NCBI RefSeq assembly: GCF_037126465.1
Contig: NC_088209.1
Span: forward strand, 21,829,146 to 21,893,145
Direction: 5' to 3'
Length of the DNA: 64,000 nucleotides
Origin: Ornithodoros turicata
Taxonomy: Eukaryota; Arthropoda; Arachnida; Ixodida; Argasidae
The translations under genes and the position numbers were made by a program. The notes under the pieces are model-generated. The model was not told the DNA's origin. It was given only the letters and a program-made list of their open reading frames with translations, and did no database searches. Of the stretch, positions 10,322 to 20,829 are shown in pieces; the stretch's first letter is position 1, and each line of letters opens with the position of its first letter.

Positions 10322-11328
10322 CTTTAGCAGACTATGAAAAAAGTTGGGCAGATAATATGTAGGAAATCATTGAGAAAAGGACGGTGTGAGATAGGCAGCG
10401 CTCTGAAGGGCGAACAAATGAGATGATGGCAGAAAACGTGAGGAGAATGTCTTCCACAGACTGTCTTCCGCAGAATGTCGTCGCAAAGGGGACGACCAAG
10501 AAGCCGTTACGGTAAGATGAATACCGAGGGCAGACGAGAAAAGAAGTGATCAATGGTCCCATCCAAATGGAAAGAAGGACAACGAGGGGAGGAAATGCGG
10601 CGAATACTGTAGAGAAAGAAGGTGAGAGGGGGAACGCGACAGCGGAAAAGTGTAATTAAAAATTCCATCCACCGCGAGCCCGACAGGAGGGGCTCACACA
10701 GCTGCGCCAGGTTATCAATAGTGCTGGCTTTGAACGAAGGGTGCAGGCCGTAGAGGACCTGTGAAGATAATCGAATCTCTGAAACATGAAATGGAGAAAT
10801 TTGGCGGGAACGCCAGCGTGACAAGCAACCAAGGTCTGTAACATCGCGTGAATGAAGGAAGGGCAAAAGGCGGATTGTAAACGATACTTGTAATCATCAG
10901 GACCGCGTTACAGATTCGATGTTAGGAAAAGACATCATGGAAATTAATTGTTCTGAGGCTGGAACATACAAAATAGGGAAAGTGAGCCTCCTGTATATTT
11001 CGTTCTCCTCATGCTCATGGTGATGCTTCCTACTTCAGGGAAAGTGAAATTAGGGAAAGGCAGTTCGTAAAAAAGTACAACCTGAAGGACAAAGATAATT
11101 GCAAGTAGTTCAGCAAAACGGGTCTGTATGTAGTTAGGGAGTCGGATACTAGTGCGGATGCCAAAGTGCGGAATGAATATCCGAACCCCTGCTTTTTCAT
11201 CCTGGACAACGTCATCAATGAAAACGGCGACATGTCAAAGAACCCGGTGAGAATCAAAGCCGAAGCATGCGATAAGAATAGAAGCAGACAGAAGCTGGGC
11301 GAGCTCGATCGACAACTTGTTATCCCAT
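10322..11328. other. No feature seen
   Basis: Purine-rich sequence with a few short ORFs on the - strand that show no domain features. No repeat shared with the rest of the window was noticed. Confidence 0.5.
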
Positions 11329-11590
11329 GCTGGAAGAGCTCGTCGTTGTCGGCCTCAGAGAGGTAGCCAACGTCACGACTAACGATCTGGGGGAATTGGG
11401 GGAATGACGCTCCTGGGCCAACTTCTAAGGGAACCGTGCCGAAATATGCCTGAAAGCGTGCGAAGAAAACCCAGGTAAAACCCCCAGACAGCACAGCCGG
11501 CACCGCGATTGGAAGCCGGATACCTCCCAGTCTCGACGTGACATGGCCAGCACGCTAACCACTGGGCCACGCGAGCTGCAACGCGATAAA
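11329..11590 (-). mobile_element. SINE-A, reverse copy
   Basis: The reverse strand reads GCTCGCGTGGCCCAGTGGTTAG (A box region) and a degenerate B box (GGCTTCCAATCGC), then the same body and the end CTGAGGCCGACAACGACGAG as the copy at 10,057. A clear target duplication was not found. Confidence 0.75.
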
Positions 11591-11722
11591 TGCATCACTT
11601 CTGCCCGTGGTTCGCCACGAGCTCTTGCGCGAGCCATTATTCTCCATAAACGGCTCTGTCGTCCTGTGAAATATGTGGCCTCTATTCCTTTGCCTCTTTC
11701 CGTATTTGCTACTCTGTCTCCT

Positions 11723-11766
11723 TAGAGTCACTAAATAAGCTACGCGTAGCTTATTTAGTGACTCTA
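11723..11766. repeat. 44-bp perfect palindrome
   Basis: TAGAGTCACTAAATAAGCTA is followed by CGCG and then its exact complement, with no unpaired loop. Similar words, TCTGTCTCCT and TATGTCTCCT, lie on the two sides, suggesting a tiny insertion with a short duplicated target. It sits about 125 bp before the mariner-type fragment. Confidence 0.85.
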
Positions 11767-11891
11767 TGTCTCCTCAGTGTAGAAATGGCTCGCGCTACTT
11801 CTTTTTCGTCATTTTCACACGCGACAGGCCTCCGCGTTCACCACGTGGTGGTCCAAAGTTTGTGCAAAACAGAAGACACGTGCTGGACAAG

Positions 11892-12389
11892 ATGGCCGAC
11901 AACGAGGTGAGCGCGCACATCGAACAGCGAATTGTCATGAAGTTTCTCGTGAATGAAGGCGTAAAGTCATCTGAAATTCACAGAAGACTTAAGGCTCAGT
12001 ATGGCGCCGATACACTTAGACGCAGCAAAGCGTTTGAGGGGTGCAAACGGTTCCGAGACGGCCGTACATCAGTGCAAGACGATCCCAGCCGGGACGACTC
12101 AGAGCCCAGTGTCAGAGTTCCTGAGAACATCCAACTTGTGGAGCGCCTGATCCTTAAGGACCGACGGATAACATGTATCGAACTGGCTCTAAAGACGAAC
12201 CTTTCTGTGGGAACATTGAACACTATCACTCACGAATACCTCCAGTTTTGGAAAGTTACTGCCTGTTGGGTCCCGAGGCAGCTCTACGTGTTTGACCGGC
12301 AGAGAAGACTGGAAATCTCTCAAGAGCTAAGATATCGTTTCGACACCGAAGGGGTAGAATACCTATCCATCACCGGGCACTTCTATTGA
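11892..12389 (+). pseudogene. Mariner transposase, N-terminal half
   Basis: From ATG 11,892 (MADNEVSAHIEQR) the frame shows the mariner DNA-binding region: two helix-turn-helix units around IVMKFLVNEGVKSSEIHRRL and ITCIELALKTNLSVGTLNTI, with the linker PSRDDSEPSVRVPE between them. The family goes on to a DD34D catalytic domain. Here it ends at YLSITG, where the sequence switches abruptly at about 12,375 into the 3' flank repeat of the membrane-protein unit (ACTTCTATTGAG). No catalytic Asp block remains and the element cannot be autonomous. Terminal repeats were not identified. Confidence 0.85.
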
Positions 12390-12480
12390 GTTTGAAGATT
12401 GCTGAAAAGTGTCTTGACTGCAGGTTTCAACACCGATTTTAGGACATAGACACAACGAGCCACAGTTTGAGTGCTGTACT
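12370..12480. other. Extra short copy of the membrane-protein 3' flank
   Basis: ACTTCTATTGAGTTTGAAGA, AAAGTGTCTTGACTG and GATTTTAGGACATA match 13,270-13,380 and 57,480-57,590. This is a partial third copy between A and B, joined directly to the truncated mariner. From 12,481 to 12,699 an open frame (+) has no recognisable family. Confidence 0.65.
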
Positions 12481-12761
12481 GTATAGCCATATTCTACGCA
12501 AGATGAGAGACGTTCCGCGCGTCCTACGCAGCAGAGGCTTCGATGGCACTATCGCATATGCCCCGGCCATGGAGGAACTCTGGGAAACGAAAATGCGCAT
12601 CAGAGCGCGACCGCGCGGGCAAAGATTGATTGGACCACCAACAAGGACTGTCAGCACGCAGACGACACCTTCTACAACTCCAGAGCCTACGGATTGAGAA
12701 TAACATCGCCACACCAGCAGGTCGCTATGACCACGAAGAGCGTGCACATCTGGAGCGCCAC

Positions 12762-13065
12762 ACCAGCGTGCAAATCTGGAAGACGGCCACCTTTCCGGAA
12801 CCCGACTCTGAAAGAAGAGCACTCGATGTTCATCAGTCACAGCCACAGTGTGCTTCCGACGAGTCAGGACTCGGTCTGCAGTGGCTCTGGTAGAGCGTGA
12901 CCTGTTCGCCAGCTGCAACGCTTCCCACAATGGATTCGCCGCGGCTAGACCAGGCACATGCACTTGGTACGGTGCAGGTGAACTGACTGACATCCAGCAC
13001 CTCCTCTTCGAATGCTCAACCCTCAAGGCCCAGAGCAGACGTGCCAACCCATCAACTGCTCACCA
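12762..13065 (+). pseudogene. Retroelement-like ORF remnant, copy 2
   Basis: Parallel to 7,020-7,375: WKTATFPEPDSERRALDVH in one frame and ELTDIQHLLFECSTLKAQSR in the next, with the same frame break. Copy 2 is close enough to copy 1 to align base by base. See copy 1 for the tentative non-LTR assignment. Confidence 0.4.
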
Positions 13066-13766
13066 AAATATCACGAATGACGCGGATTGTAATGCCACGT
13101 ATATTGCTTAAAGTGTGGGTTATATCTTAAAATTTATATTTAATTTTAGTATGTTCATAATAATATTTAATTTATCAATCTGTAATATATCACACATATT
13201 ATGTTACGCTATACATAGTATTGCTCAGGCTATTCTCTTATAAGCTTGTACGGTTTCTCTCAAAAGTGCACTGAGACTTCTATTGAGTCTGAAGATTGCT
13301 AAAAGTGTCTTGACTGTAGGTTTCAAGCCAAATTCAGCACTGATTTTAGTGCAAAGACACAGCGGGTCACAGTCTGAGTGCTGTATGTCTGATGTCTGGC
13401 TGCCCCCTGAATCCCGGAAAATCTTTGCCAAGTGGCAACGCGGGGAAGAGAACAATGACGCACCTTGCATGGTGCCCATAATTTCTACGCGTAGACTGAC
13501 ACCACAAACATTTAACACACAGGTTGGTATACATGGAGAGTAATATGATTATGTATTGTTTGTGTCAGAGTGTTAAGCACCACAGAAAATTTGAATTTTA
13601 TACAGCGGCTACCATTGCTTTCGTCTGAAGCATTGTCTCCCGTAATCTCCTAGAGAAATCACAGTCACAGCGTCGCATCTGAAGCAGCTACGATCAGATA
13701 ATGCTTTCCACAACGGAAGCTTCGAAACAAGAACTACTGGAGGCCGCAAGTGTGACCAGACGTTAA
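13066..13766. other. Duplicated 3' flank of membrane-protein copy B
   Basis: AT-rich start (13,100-13,210), then the shared flank block also seen downstream of A, D and E, ending at the stop codon of B. It is best aligned with 56,900-57,964. Confidence 0.75.
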
Positions 13767-15053
13767 TTATCGAGGAGGTGGACGCATCATTTGGTTGACA
13801 TGTTGGTGTCGTAGATAGGCCGATTGCTCTTGTGACCTGCTGCTATTCGCTGTGCTAGAGGCTTGCAGAGCAGTCGATGATGGAAACGCTGCAGATGCCA
13901 CAGGTGTCTGCGTAGGTGATGCTTGTGCATGGCTGCTGTTCACTGCATATCTGTTAACAGTATTTTTTCTACTGGCAATTTTCAACGAATCTGTAGGTGT
14001 CCTATCGGTCCAGGAGCTACTGATACCAAGAGGGCTGCTATGAACACTCAATGCGGTTTTGAGCCCTTGGCTATCCGCATTCTTATGTCCGGTGGTATTT
14101 CCATAGTAAGTCAATGTTTTCCAAGCCGATGTGTTTATTGAGGGGTCCCTGACGGTATCTTTATGCGCGCCTGTGGTATTACCTGCCCGGTGGCTGAAAT
14201 TGAAAGTTCTCAATAGCAATTCAGGTATCATGCCGTCGGCACTTTCTAGTGCGCCGGTGGCTTCACTAGAAGCTAATTCTGAAGTTCGCAGTTGAAGTAC
14301 TTGGTGGGTGCTATTGTCAAAACTAACGACAGAACCCGTAGCGTTCCTCCAAGTGGGTTGACTCACAAGATATTCTGTCTTCAGGCTCAAAGCCGTCAAT
14401 GTAACATGTGCATGCACGCTTCTGTTGACTGATATCCCAGGGGTATCGCCGAGGATTTCAAGTGATGTAGTGCAATCCACACTACAGTTACTGGTACCCA
14501 GTGAAGAGGAAGCTAAATCAGCCTCAATTCCTCTTTCATCGACATTTAGATTTTGTAACGGTCGTAAGGTGATATTTGCATTCCTACCCTTGTCAAGCAA
14601 CGTGCCCCTGTTGGTATCTAGTAGGCCTTCCTTCCTCTGGAGCTCGTGCGCAGGGCGACGTCGACGATACGTAATAGAAGGTGTCCTGCGAGGCAGGGCA
14701 GTTTCGGTCGGGCTTTGTAGAAAGACAGCTTCTGGAGCTTCGGGCTTCACCAGGCCTTCAAAGCGGCGAACAATTCGCTTGACATGCGCCTGGTCCTTCG
14801 TAGACTCACCGCTTTGGTTAGCCACTGAGCCTATCTGGTCCAGGTGATCCCTGTAGCGGTCCAGTACACCGACGAGTTCCTCGTTCCTCTTCAGCGAAAA
14901 CCCGAGCATGAGGAAGCAGCCAACCACGATAGTGGCCATGGCGGCGAGGACAAACCACAAGCGGATCCGTAGAGACGACTCCCTTTGCTGCGAGTCTAGC
15001 TGGTCTTCGTCCTCAGGGACGTCGACCTCCGCAGGGTTCCTCGCGTCTGCCAT
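13767..15053 (-). CDS. Type II membrane glycoprotein of unrecognised family, copy B (intact, 428 aa)
   Basis: I do not recognise this family. The frame runs from ATG 15,053 (MADARNPAEV), conserved as ATG in D, to TAA 13,767. Residues 1-29 are acidic/polar with no signal peptide. One hydrophobic segment spans about 31-53 and contains TIVVGCFLMLG, followed by LKRNEELVGVLDRYRDHLD, a helical, possibly coiled-coil stretch. The N-terminal flank is acidic and basic residues follow the segment, so topology is less certain than the single span itself. SITYRRRRPAHE (about 126-137) resembles a furin-type site. The rest is rich in Ser, Thr and Asn with about a dozen N-glycosylation sequons and a conserved Cys pair in TSNCSVDC (about 181-190). 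I infer a cell-surface or shed mucin-like glycoprotein. Paralogs: A, D and E, more distantly C. Confidence 0.75.
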   Translation of the reverse strand: MADARNPAEVDVPEDEDQLDSQQRESSLRIRLWFVLAAMATIVVGCFLMLGFSLKRNEELVGVLDRYRDHLDQIGSVANQSGESTKDQAHVKRIVRRFEGLVKPEAPEAVFLQSPTETALPRRTPSITYRRRRPAHELQRKEGLLDTNRGTLLDKGRNANITLRPLQNLNVDERGIEADLASSSLGTSNCSVDCTTSLEILGDTPGISVNRSVHAHVTLTALSLKTEYLVSQPTWRNATGSVVSFDNSTHQVLQLRTSELASSEATGALESADGMIPELLLRTFNFSHRAGNTTGAHKDTVRDPSINTSAWKTLTYYGNTTGHKNADSQGLKTALSVHSSPLGISSSWTDRTPTDSLKIASRKNTVNRYAVNSSHAQASPTQTPVASAAFPSSTALQASSTANSSRSQEQSAYLRHQHVNQMMRPPPR

Positions 15054-15140
15054 GGGAAAACCCACGCAGGGAAACCATAGGCTGCGTCGTCTCCTATTTC
15101 CTATACTAGTGATACTGATCGTCGTTCTCCTCCTCTTCGT

Positions 15141-15148
15141 GTTGGCAC
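15141..15148. other. Uninserted counterpart of the hAT-like target site
   Basis: GTTGGCAC occurs once here, inside CTTCGTGTTGGCACGCGTTA, about 90 bp upstream of gene B. In the paralogous flank of D the same eight bases are duplicated on either side of a 464-bp element (59,378-59,841). Confidence 0.9.
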
Positions 15149-15159
15149 GCGTTAGGTAG

Positions 15160-15993
15160 GAGCAAAACTAAAAGGAAGAAGACAGTACAAACCGTATGCG
15201 CATGTAGTTGGTAATGCTGATGGGCATGGCGGATTACGTCACGAGAGCTGATACCACACCGCAGGAAGACCCAGGCGCCTTCGCTAAAGGAGGCGCCCGA
15301 CGGCATGTTCCCGGAGCTCTGTTCGACAAATAAACGAGAATCAAGAGAATTTTGAGCTCGAAATTGCAAATTAGCTTTTGTGTGCGTACGTGTTTACTGA
15401 GCATGATGAAACCAGTTAGCCGTGGTACGCTTTGGTTCCAGTCTGAAAACGCTGCACTACCGTTACGGATCATTGTTCATGAACAGGTTCACTTCCAAGT
15501 GACGATGAATGTCACCGACACGATGATCTTCAGTGCTTCTGCCGATGTCGTCAGGTCGCCTGTGTCCGGGAAGGATAATGCTACAATGTAAACGGAATAC
15601 GGGGCCAACAAACTGACGCAATCGAAGACGATCCTCAGGCTCTTGCTTCTCACGTGAACGAAGTACGATACTACCAAGAAAGAGACCGCACCTACCATGC
15701 CTATACGGTGTCTAAACGATCATGGCATGCTTCACACTGTATACATACTACAATCATAAGGGGTGGGACTAAACCAGTCGGAATAAAGGAACTGAGGTTG
15801 TAAAATGAACGCTTAACGTGTCCAGACCCCTTACAAGTCAGTGAGTTCCGTACCAGCAACCTCTATACATGTGCACCACGGTGGAATCTGCCGCCGCATG
15901 CAAGCAGTGGCAGAAAAGTGCTATGTCATCCCCCAGTTGATCCGTGGCTTTGCGTCACGAGAGGACAATGGACAACTGTCCCTAATATATCTA
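15160..15993. other. Duplicated 5' flank of copy B
   Basis: 15,219-15,550 matches 60,557-61,085: GATGGGCATGGCGGAT, GATGAAACCAG, TCCAGTCTGAAA, ACCGTTACGG, TTGTTCATGA and AAGTGACGATGAATG recur in order. Nothing was recognised in 15,560-15,990. Confidence 0.7.
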
Positions 15994-17020
15994 CAGGTTT
16001 TCCCGTCCATTTTAGTCTAAATGCCATCTGAATTAGTCCAGGTGCCATCTGAAATAATCCATGCGCTATTCAATGTAATCCGAGCGCCATCTGAAAAAAT
16101 CCTGGCGCTATTCAATTTAATCCGGCTGCTATCTGAATTAATCCATGGTGATTTTAAGCACTATAACCGTGTACTCACACGAGGAACATCCCCACAGAAC
16201 ATTTTCGACATGTAGTGGAAGAAGAAGTAAAAATATTCTGACAGGACTTAAGTTCTGCTTCTGGAATATCTTGTGAATAAGCTGCAGGATGTGCGTGATG
16301 TCTTTCCGTGCTTTTCAAACCGCAGATAATATCCTGCGGCAGAGTCACAAGATATTCCTTCGCATACGACAGGACCACTCATGTCGTCTGCTATGAGCAT
16401 CATGCCTTTTCGCGCTCCGCTGACCGTGCGAAATATCCTGCAGTTCAGTCAGAAGACATTCTGTAGCAGACGACAGCGCCAGTGGTGTCGTCTGCTGTGT
16501 GGGTCATGCCTTTTCGCGCTCTTCTAACTGCGCAGAATACCCAGCGGTTCAGTCAGAAGATATTCTGTAGCAGATGACAGCACCAGTGGTGTCGTCTGCT
16601 ATGGGAGTCATGCCTTTTCGTGCTCTTCTAACCGTGTGGAATATCCTGTAGCGCAGTCAGAAGATATTCTGTAGCAGACGACAGCACCAGTGGCGTCGTT
16701 TGCTATACTTCCGCTCCAACCGCCAATATCTCAGCGTCGTGCGAATGTTCCACATAAGACACCGCACAACTTCAGTCCCATGAGCAGTTTTTTTTTTTTC
16801 CTTCCACTAGAATACCCTACAGGGATGTCCCTCGTGTGAACACACGGTTATAGTGCTTAAAAACACCATGGATTAAACCAGATGGCACCCGGATTAAATT
16901 GAATAGCATCTGGATTTTTTCAGAGGGCGCCCGGATTAAATTGAATGGCGCTTGGATTATTTCACGTGGCACCTGGACTAATTCAGATGGTACTTGGACT
17001 AAAATGGAGGTGAAAACCTG
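15994..17020. mobile_element. Foldback element with internally repetitive inverted arms (TA target)
   Basis: The arms at 15,994-16,205 and 16,810-17,020 are inverted copies starting CAGGTTTTC and ending GAAAACCTG, each flanked by TA, which fits Tc1/mariner-type integration. Each arm consists of about 24-bp subrepeats (GCCATCTGAAT...AATCC / GCGCTATTCAAT...AATCC). The arms also share ACTATAACCGTG and CACACGAGG. No transposase remains. The centre carries the 104-bp tandem array listed separately. Confidence 0.85.
16383..16700. repeat. Three 104-bp tandem units, each with hairpin ends
   Basis: Units begin at 16,383, 16,487 and 16,591, with a partial fourth at 16,695. Each starts GTCGTCTGCT and finishes near AGCAGACGACAGC, so its ends are complementary. 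Internal shared words are TCATGCCTTTTCG and CAGTCAGAAGA. The same GTCGTCTGCT/AGCAGACGAC vocabulary reappears at 55,027-55,230. Confidence 0.85.
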
Positions 17021-17159
17021 TAGAACCACATCAAACGCTCTTGCTATGTCTGGGGCTATTGAACTAACCGTAGATGCCTGGAAAGCCCATCAAGTCATCT
17101 ATCAGATTATACAATTGGTCACTTGTCATCGGTGATACCCTCAGGCAACTTTCCCAGTG

Positions 17160-17565
17160 TTGTAACACACCGTCCTAACACACCTCCCTTGACAAAGAAG
17201 AAAGAGAGAAAGACGGCTCCTTTTCTGAGGTTCTTCTCTTGATGTTCCCTTGCAAGCCAGTAACTATTTCTATGCAAGCCAGCCCAGCTACACGGCAGTC
17301 GCAAGAATCCCACTCAAAGCCACTGGAGCTCCCTGGAAGGCCAGGTGGTGGTGGTAGTGATGCTTGCACTGCTTGCAGTAGCCGGTCACGCTTAGCGGGC
17401 AACGTCACGACTATCGCAGGGGGGGGGGGATCATGCGCCCTGGGCCGACTTCACAGGGAACTGTGCTAAAGCATCTGAGGAAAACCCGGGCTTTTGCATG
17501 GGTGTTACCAGGATTTCTTCAAATGGGGGTAGATAGTTGCGGCGGTACGCATATAGGCTTGGGCT
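17160..17565. other. Duplicated flank between B and C, with a SINE-A fragment
   Basis: 17,170-17,330 and 17,495-17,560 match 61,080-61,345 (TTGACAAAG, GCAAGCCAG, CTACGGCAGTCGCAAG-like words, GGGTGTT). A reverse SINE-A piece lies at about 17,395-17,480 (GCGGGCAACGTCACGACTAT, GGGCCGACTTCACAGGGAAC). A run of nine to ten G starts near 17,421. Confidence 0.65.
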
Positions 17566-17920
17566 CTCCGCAGACTTTCCAAATAGCGAAGACGGTGTGG
17601 CGCTTTCAGCACTGCGCGTGTTTGGCGAAATGCATCAAAACTCTCATTACCGTCACCGCCGAGCTGCAACCAACCACATGCCAATGAGGCTCATCGCTGC
17701 GTTGGCCCTAGCAGTTTCTGGCGACAAACCAAAGGTATAAGCGAGTGCTGCTTTCCCTGTTTGAACGATTCGTTTATTGCGATTCCTCGATAGCACAGTG
17801 AAATTATATATTCCACAATTGGTTTTAGGCAACGGGAATCCGTTAGTACACGCATCCGACAAACCAGAAAACTAAAGGAGCGCTACTAAACCTGCGAAAT
17901 ACACAATTGCTACGAACGCG

Positions 17921-18385
17921 CTACGCGTAGCCCGTTGAGTTGCTCAAGCCGCTACTTTGCGGTACAGACGTCCTTTCAGAACTACTGTCTGTCAGTTCTT
18001 CTCCGTAAGTGTCCGAGGCGTTCAACGTTGTGAAGTTTCCAACTTGTTCGAACGACGTTCCTTGCGAGCTGTTCGTCACCACGTTGAGGCCGACGTCTTC
18101 GACGGCTTCTAGGCGTTGAACCTTCGGGCTTCGATCCTTCCGGTCGCGAAGTACCTGGCTCAATATGTCCATGTCACGGTGCAGGCCGTTGACGAGGTCA
18201 ATGTTGCCCTTCATCGAGAGGCCCAAAGTAAAGAAGCTGGCCAAGACTACGCAGCCCAGAACTGCGACGATGATGTAAAGGTGTCTCTGGGAAGGCAATC
18301 CTCCCCCCTCCACATTTGCAGGTTGGGTAGGGATGGCTGCTGGTGGTTCCCCGGTGTTCATTTCCGAAGCTCCGTCGGTTGACAT
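17921..18385 (-). CDS. Divergent short member of the type II membrane family, copy C (154 aa)
   Basis: ATG at 18,385 (MSTDGASEMN) to TAG 17,921. The N-terminal region EPPAAIPTQPANVEGG parallels EPSAAILTQPPHVDRG in A. The single hydrophobic segment IIVAVLGCVVLASFFTLGL (about residues 33-54) sits where TIVVGCFLMLG lies in B. It is followed by GNIDLVNGLHRDMDILSQVL, matching the spacing of NEELVGVLDRYRDHLDQIG. There is no RRRR motif, and the ectodomain is short (about 95 residues) with sequons NSS, NFT, NAS and NST. The frame also extends upstream without ATG to 18,439 through a lysine run, as in A. Its position relative to B mirrors that of E relative to D. Confidence 0.6.
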   Translation of the reverse strand: MSTDGASEMNTGEPPAAIPTQPANVEGGGLPSQRHLYIIVAVLGCVVLASFFTLGLSMKGNIDLVNGLHRDMDILSQVLRDRKDRSPKVQRLEAVEDVGLNVVTNSSQGTSFEQVGNFTTLNASDTYGEELTDSSSERTSVPQSSGLSNSTGYA

Positions 18386-18900
18386 CGGTGTCTTGTTCGA
18401 AGGAAGATATGCTGTGACGATATTCTTCTTCTTCTGCACATGTGTAGTGTGGCGCGTGGCTGAACAAGATCGTCTTCGTCAGCTTTGTGTTGGCAGTGGC
18501 CTTGTGCCCCATTCCTTGGCGTTGCAATGGCAAATGCAATGGCATTTCAAAAAGATTCGCGTGATTCTCGGTAATTTGCAGTAATAAGCGGCTTATTTTA
18601 CGTGTTAGAGAGAGAGAGAGAGAGTGCCCATTAACGTCCACACATTAAAGTCAGAATAAGTAATGGTAATGATAATAATTCGAGGGCTTACGTCGCGAGA
18701 CAACGATGTTATGATAATGATTACTCGTCGTTTTATTACGTATCCGCTACAGTGGTCATCTTCTTTGTTCATTTCTTTCCTTTTATTTCTGCTTCCTCTA
18801 AGGTGTGCAGACAGGCTCTCCAAGGCACACTTCACCAGCTGCATTAATGTGTTCGTCATACACGAAGCACGTTTGTACGGACAGAAAAACTACTCATCAA
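18386..18900. other. Duplicated 5' flank of copy C and GA microsatellite
   Basis: The GTGGCGCG...ATCTTCGTCAGCTT-like block near 18,450-18,485 recurs at 62,226-62,255. An AG dinucleotide run spans 18,608-18,626. TTTTATTACGTATCC...GGTCATCTTCTTTG and GCTTCC(T)CTAAGG (about 18,730-18,805) match 62,703-62,770. This is the last clear match of the block duplication. Confidence 0.65.
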
Positions 18901-20829
18901 ATTAGGAAGGGAGTTGCCTCATCTCACACTCTACATCTCTCTACATCTCTACCGGTTCGCTGGATTTCTACCCATCTATATTCATTAAATTAGCCTTACG
19001 TGTCCTTCTTACATAAGAGACAAGGTTTATACAGGCGTATGAAAGTATTGCCACCGCCATTTTCTCCTGTCTGCACTCATTCTACATCATGAGAACGGCA
19101 CGCGAGGAGCTTCTTCCGCGTTCTCAACACTCTTAATCCTATTAGAGCACGGAGAAATGACACGATGAATTGCTACGCGGTATATTTGCTTATTACGCTA
19201 TATTATTTCCTAGTATGTGGGCTTATGAGTGAGGATTACAGGGATTTTAGCCATGCGATCTACACTGCCCCAAAAAATAAACTTTCACAGATGAGCCGTT
19301 TTCCTTTTCTCCCGTCGGGCACAAGGTTTTGGAACATAGGTAACGAGCAGGACGCAGACATTGCAGCAGGACATTCCATACCCAGAAAGAGCTGTGTCGT
19401 CACTAACAATAAACAAAAGAGCTTTGAGAACACAGAGGGAGACACACACACACATACACACAACACGACACACCCACGGAGAGAGACAGAGAGAAAAGCC
19501 CAATACACAAACCCTTTAATGAGCCAAGGATAATGATGGTATAACGACAGTGTGAGCCACCGCGAAATGGTCCGCTATGCTTGGAAAAGACTCATGACTG
19601 TGCTGTGATTGTTTAGCGTCATTTTCTTTCCTCACCCCGAAAATACATTGTTGTTGTCACTCGCCAAGTGTTTCCCGTTCCTCACAGACTTGGTTGATCT
19701 TGATATGAAGAAGGCTCTTTCCAAAGGTGCCCCTCACTTTTACCTTGGCTGTTTCTAAGAGCTCTATACTGTTTGCTAGAACTCTGTTGTGGCAGAGAAA
19801 TTTGTTTGAGGGATGCTACCTTGTGTATGCGGTATTTCGGGCAAAGTGGCTGCCTGATGAACTTTGCACGTTTGTGCTTTCGACAATTGCAATATTTTCA
19901 AATTATAGGTGATTCTTTTTATTTTGTGCGTGCGGACTAAACACGCGTGTATGCGGTATTTGGGGCAACATAGGCTGCCTGATGAACTGTGTACAGGAAC
20001 CGCCACGCGTAAATGTTTCCTTTGGAAAATGCTGATTTCCTGAAAAGAAGTAGTTTACAAGAATGCGCGTATATAGCGGCGGCTGCGATCTCGCCCAGCT
20101 ATACTTCTCGCGTCTGATGACGTCAGGCCAGCGGAGCACTGTCTATTGGCTGGCGAGAACCGTACCATAGCGGGAACTCTCTTCCGCATCTGGACTGCGC
20201 GCTGCACTCGTGTTTTTGTGCGAATATATGTCTCAGGCCTTGTAATCCTAATTTCTACACTTTGACATTTTTTTTTTTGCTTGTTTGCTTTCTATAGTAG
20301 CTTCGAGTGGTCAGCTATGAAAAAGGCTCACTACTCGTTAGAGTAGCAAGCATTTTTCATGCTTTTTCTTTCATGCAAAATCTTTTTCGAGCTATTTTTG
20401 CCCGTCTTTTAGACGGGCCATATCACCGCGAAGACTCACTGAAACCTCTTACAATGACGGCCTGCTAACTGCTCTTTTCAGAGAGTACTTTTATTTCACA
20501 AACTGCCGAGCAAGCTTCTGTCGAAAACAAATCAGGCAAAGCCTCAACGAGCTTTCAGTCGCAAACTTGCTATTTCTATTGAACGTTTTTGATCCCTCGC
20601 TGCAGCTTACCCGTTCATCGCGGCTCCCACGTCTTTTCAGGATCGTCTTCTGTATCGGATGTGGCTCAATGCGGCATTCAAACAACCGTCTAAGTCGTGT
20701 TCAACTTAAGAAGGAAGAGAAATCTAGTCCGTCAGCTTACAAAATATTACTGCGCCGCAGATAGTATGGTTCAACGCAGAGAGGTCACGCTCTCTCCCCG
20801 CGCTATATAATGTAATCCATCATACTCAC
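18901..20829. other. No gene seen; short duplicated motif
   Basis: A CA-rich patch lies at 19,442-19,470. Two copies of a roughly 50-bp motif (TGTATGCGGTATTT...GGCTGCCTGATGAACT) start near 19,824 and 19,948, about 122 bp apart. Small hairpin-like words (GCCCGTC...GACGGGC) occur near 20,400. No ORF has family features. Confidence 0.5.

Noticed and set aside
12439..13047. 202-residue open frame on the - strand
   Set aside because: Antisense to the retroelement-like remnant and duplicated flank. A similar antisense frame appears over the first copy (6,976-7,371), so it reflects composition, not a gene.
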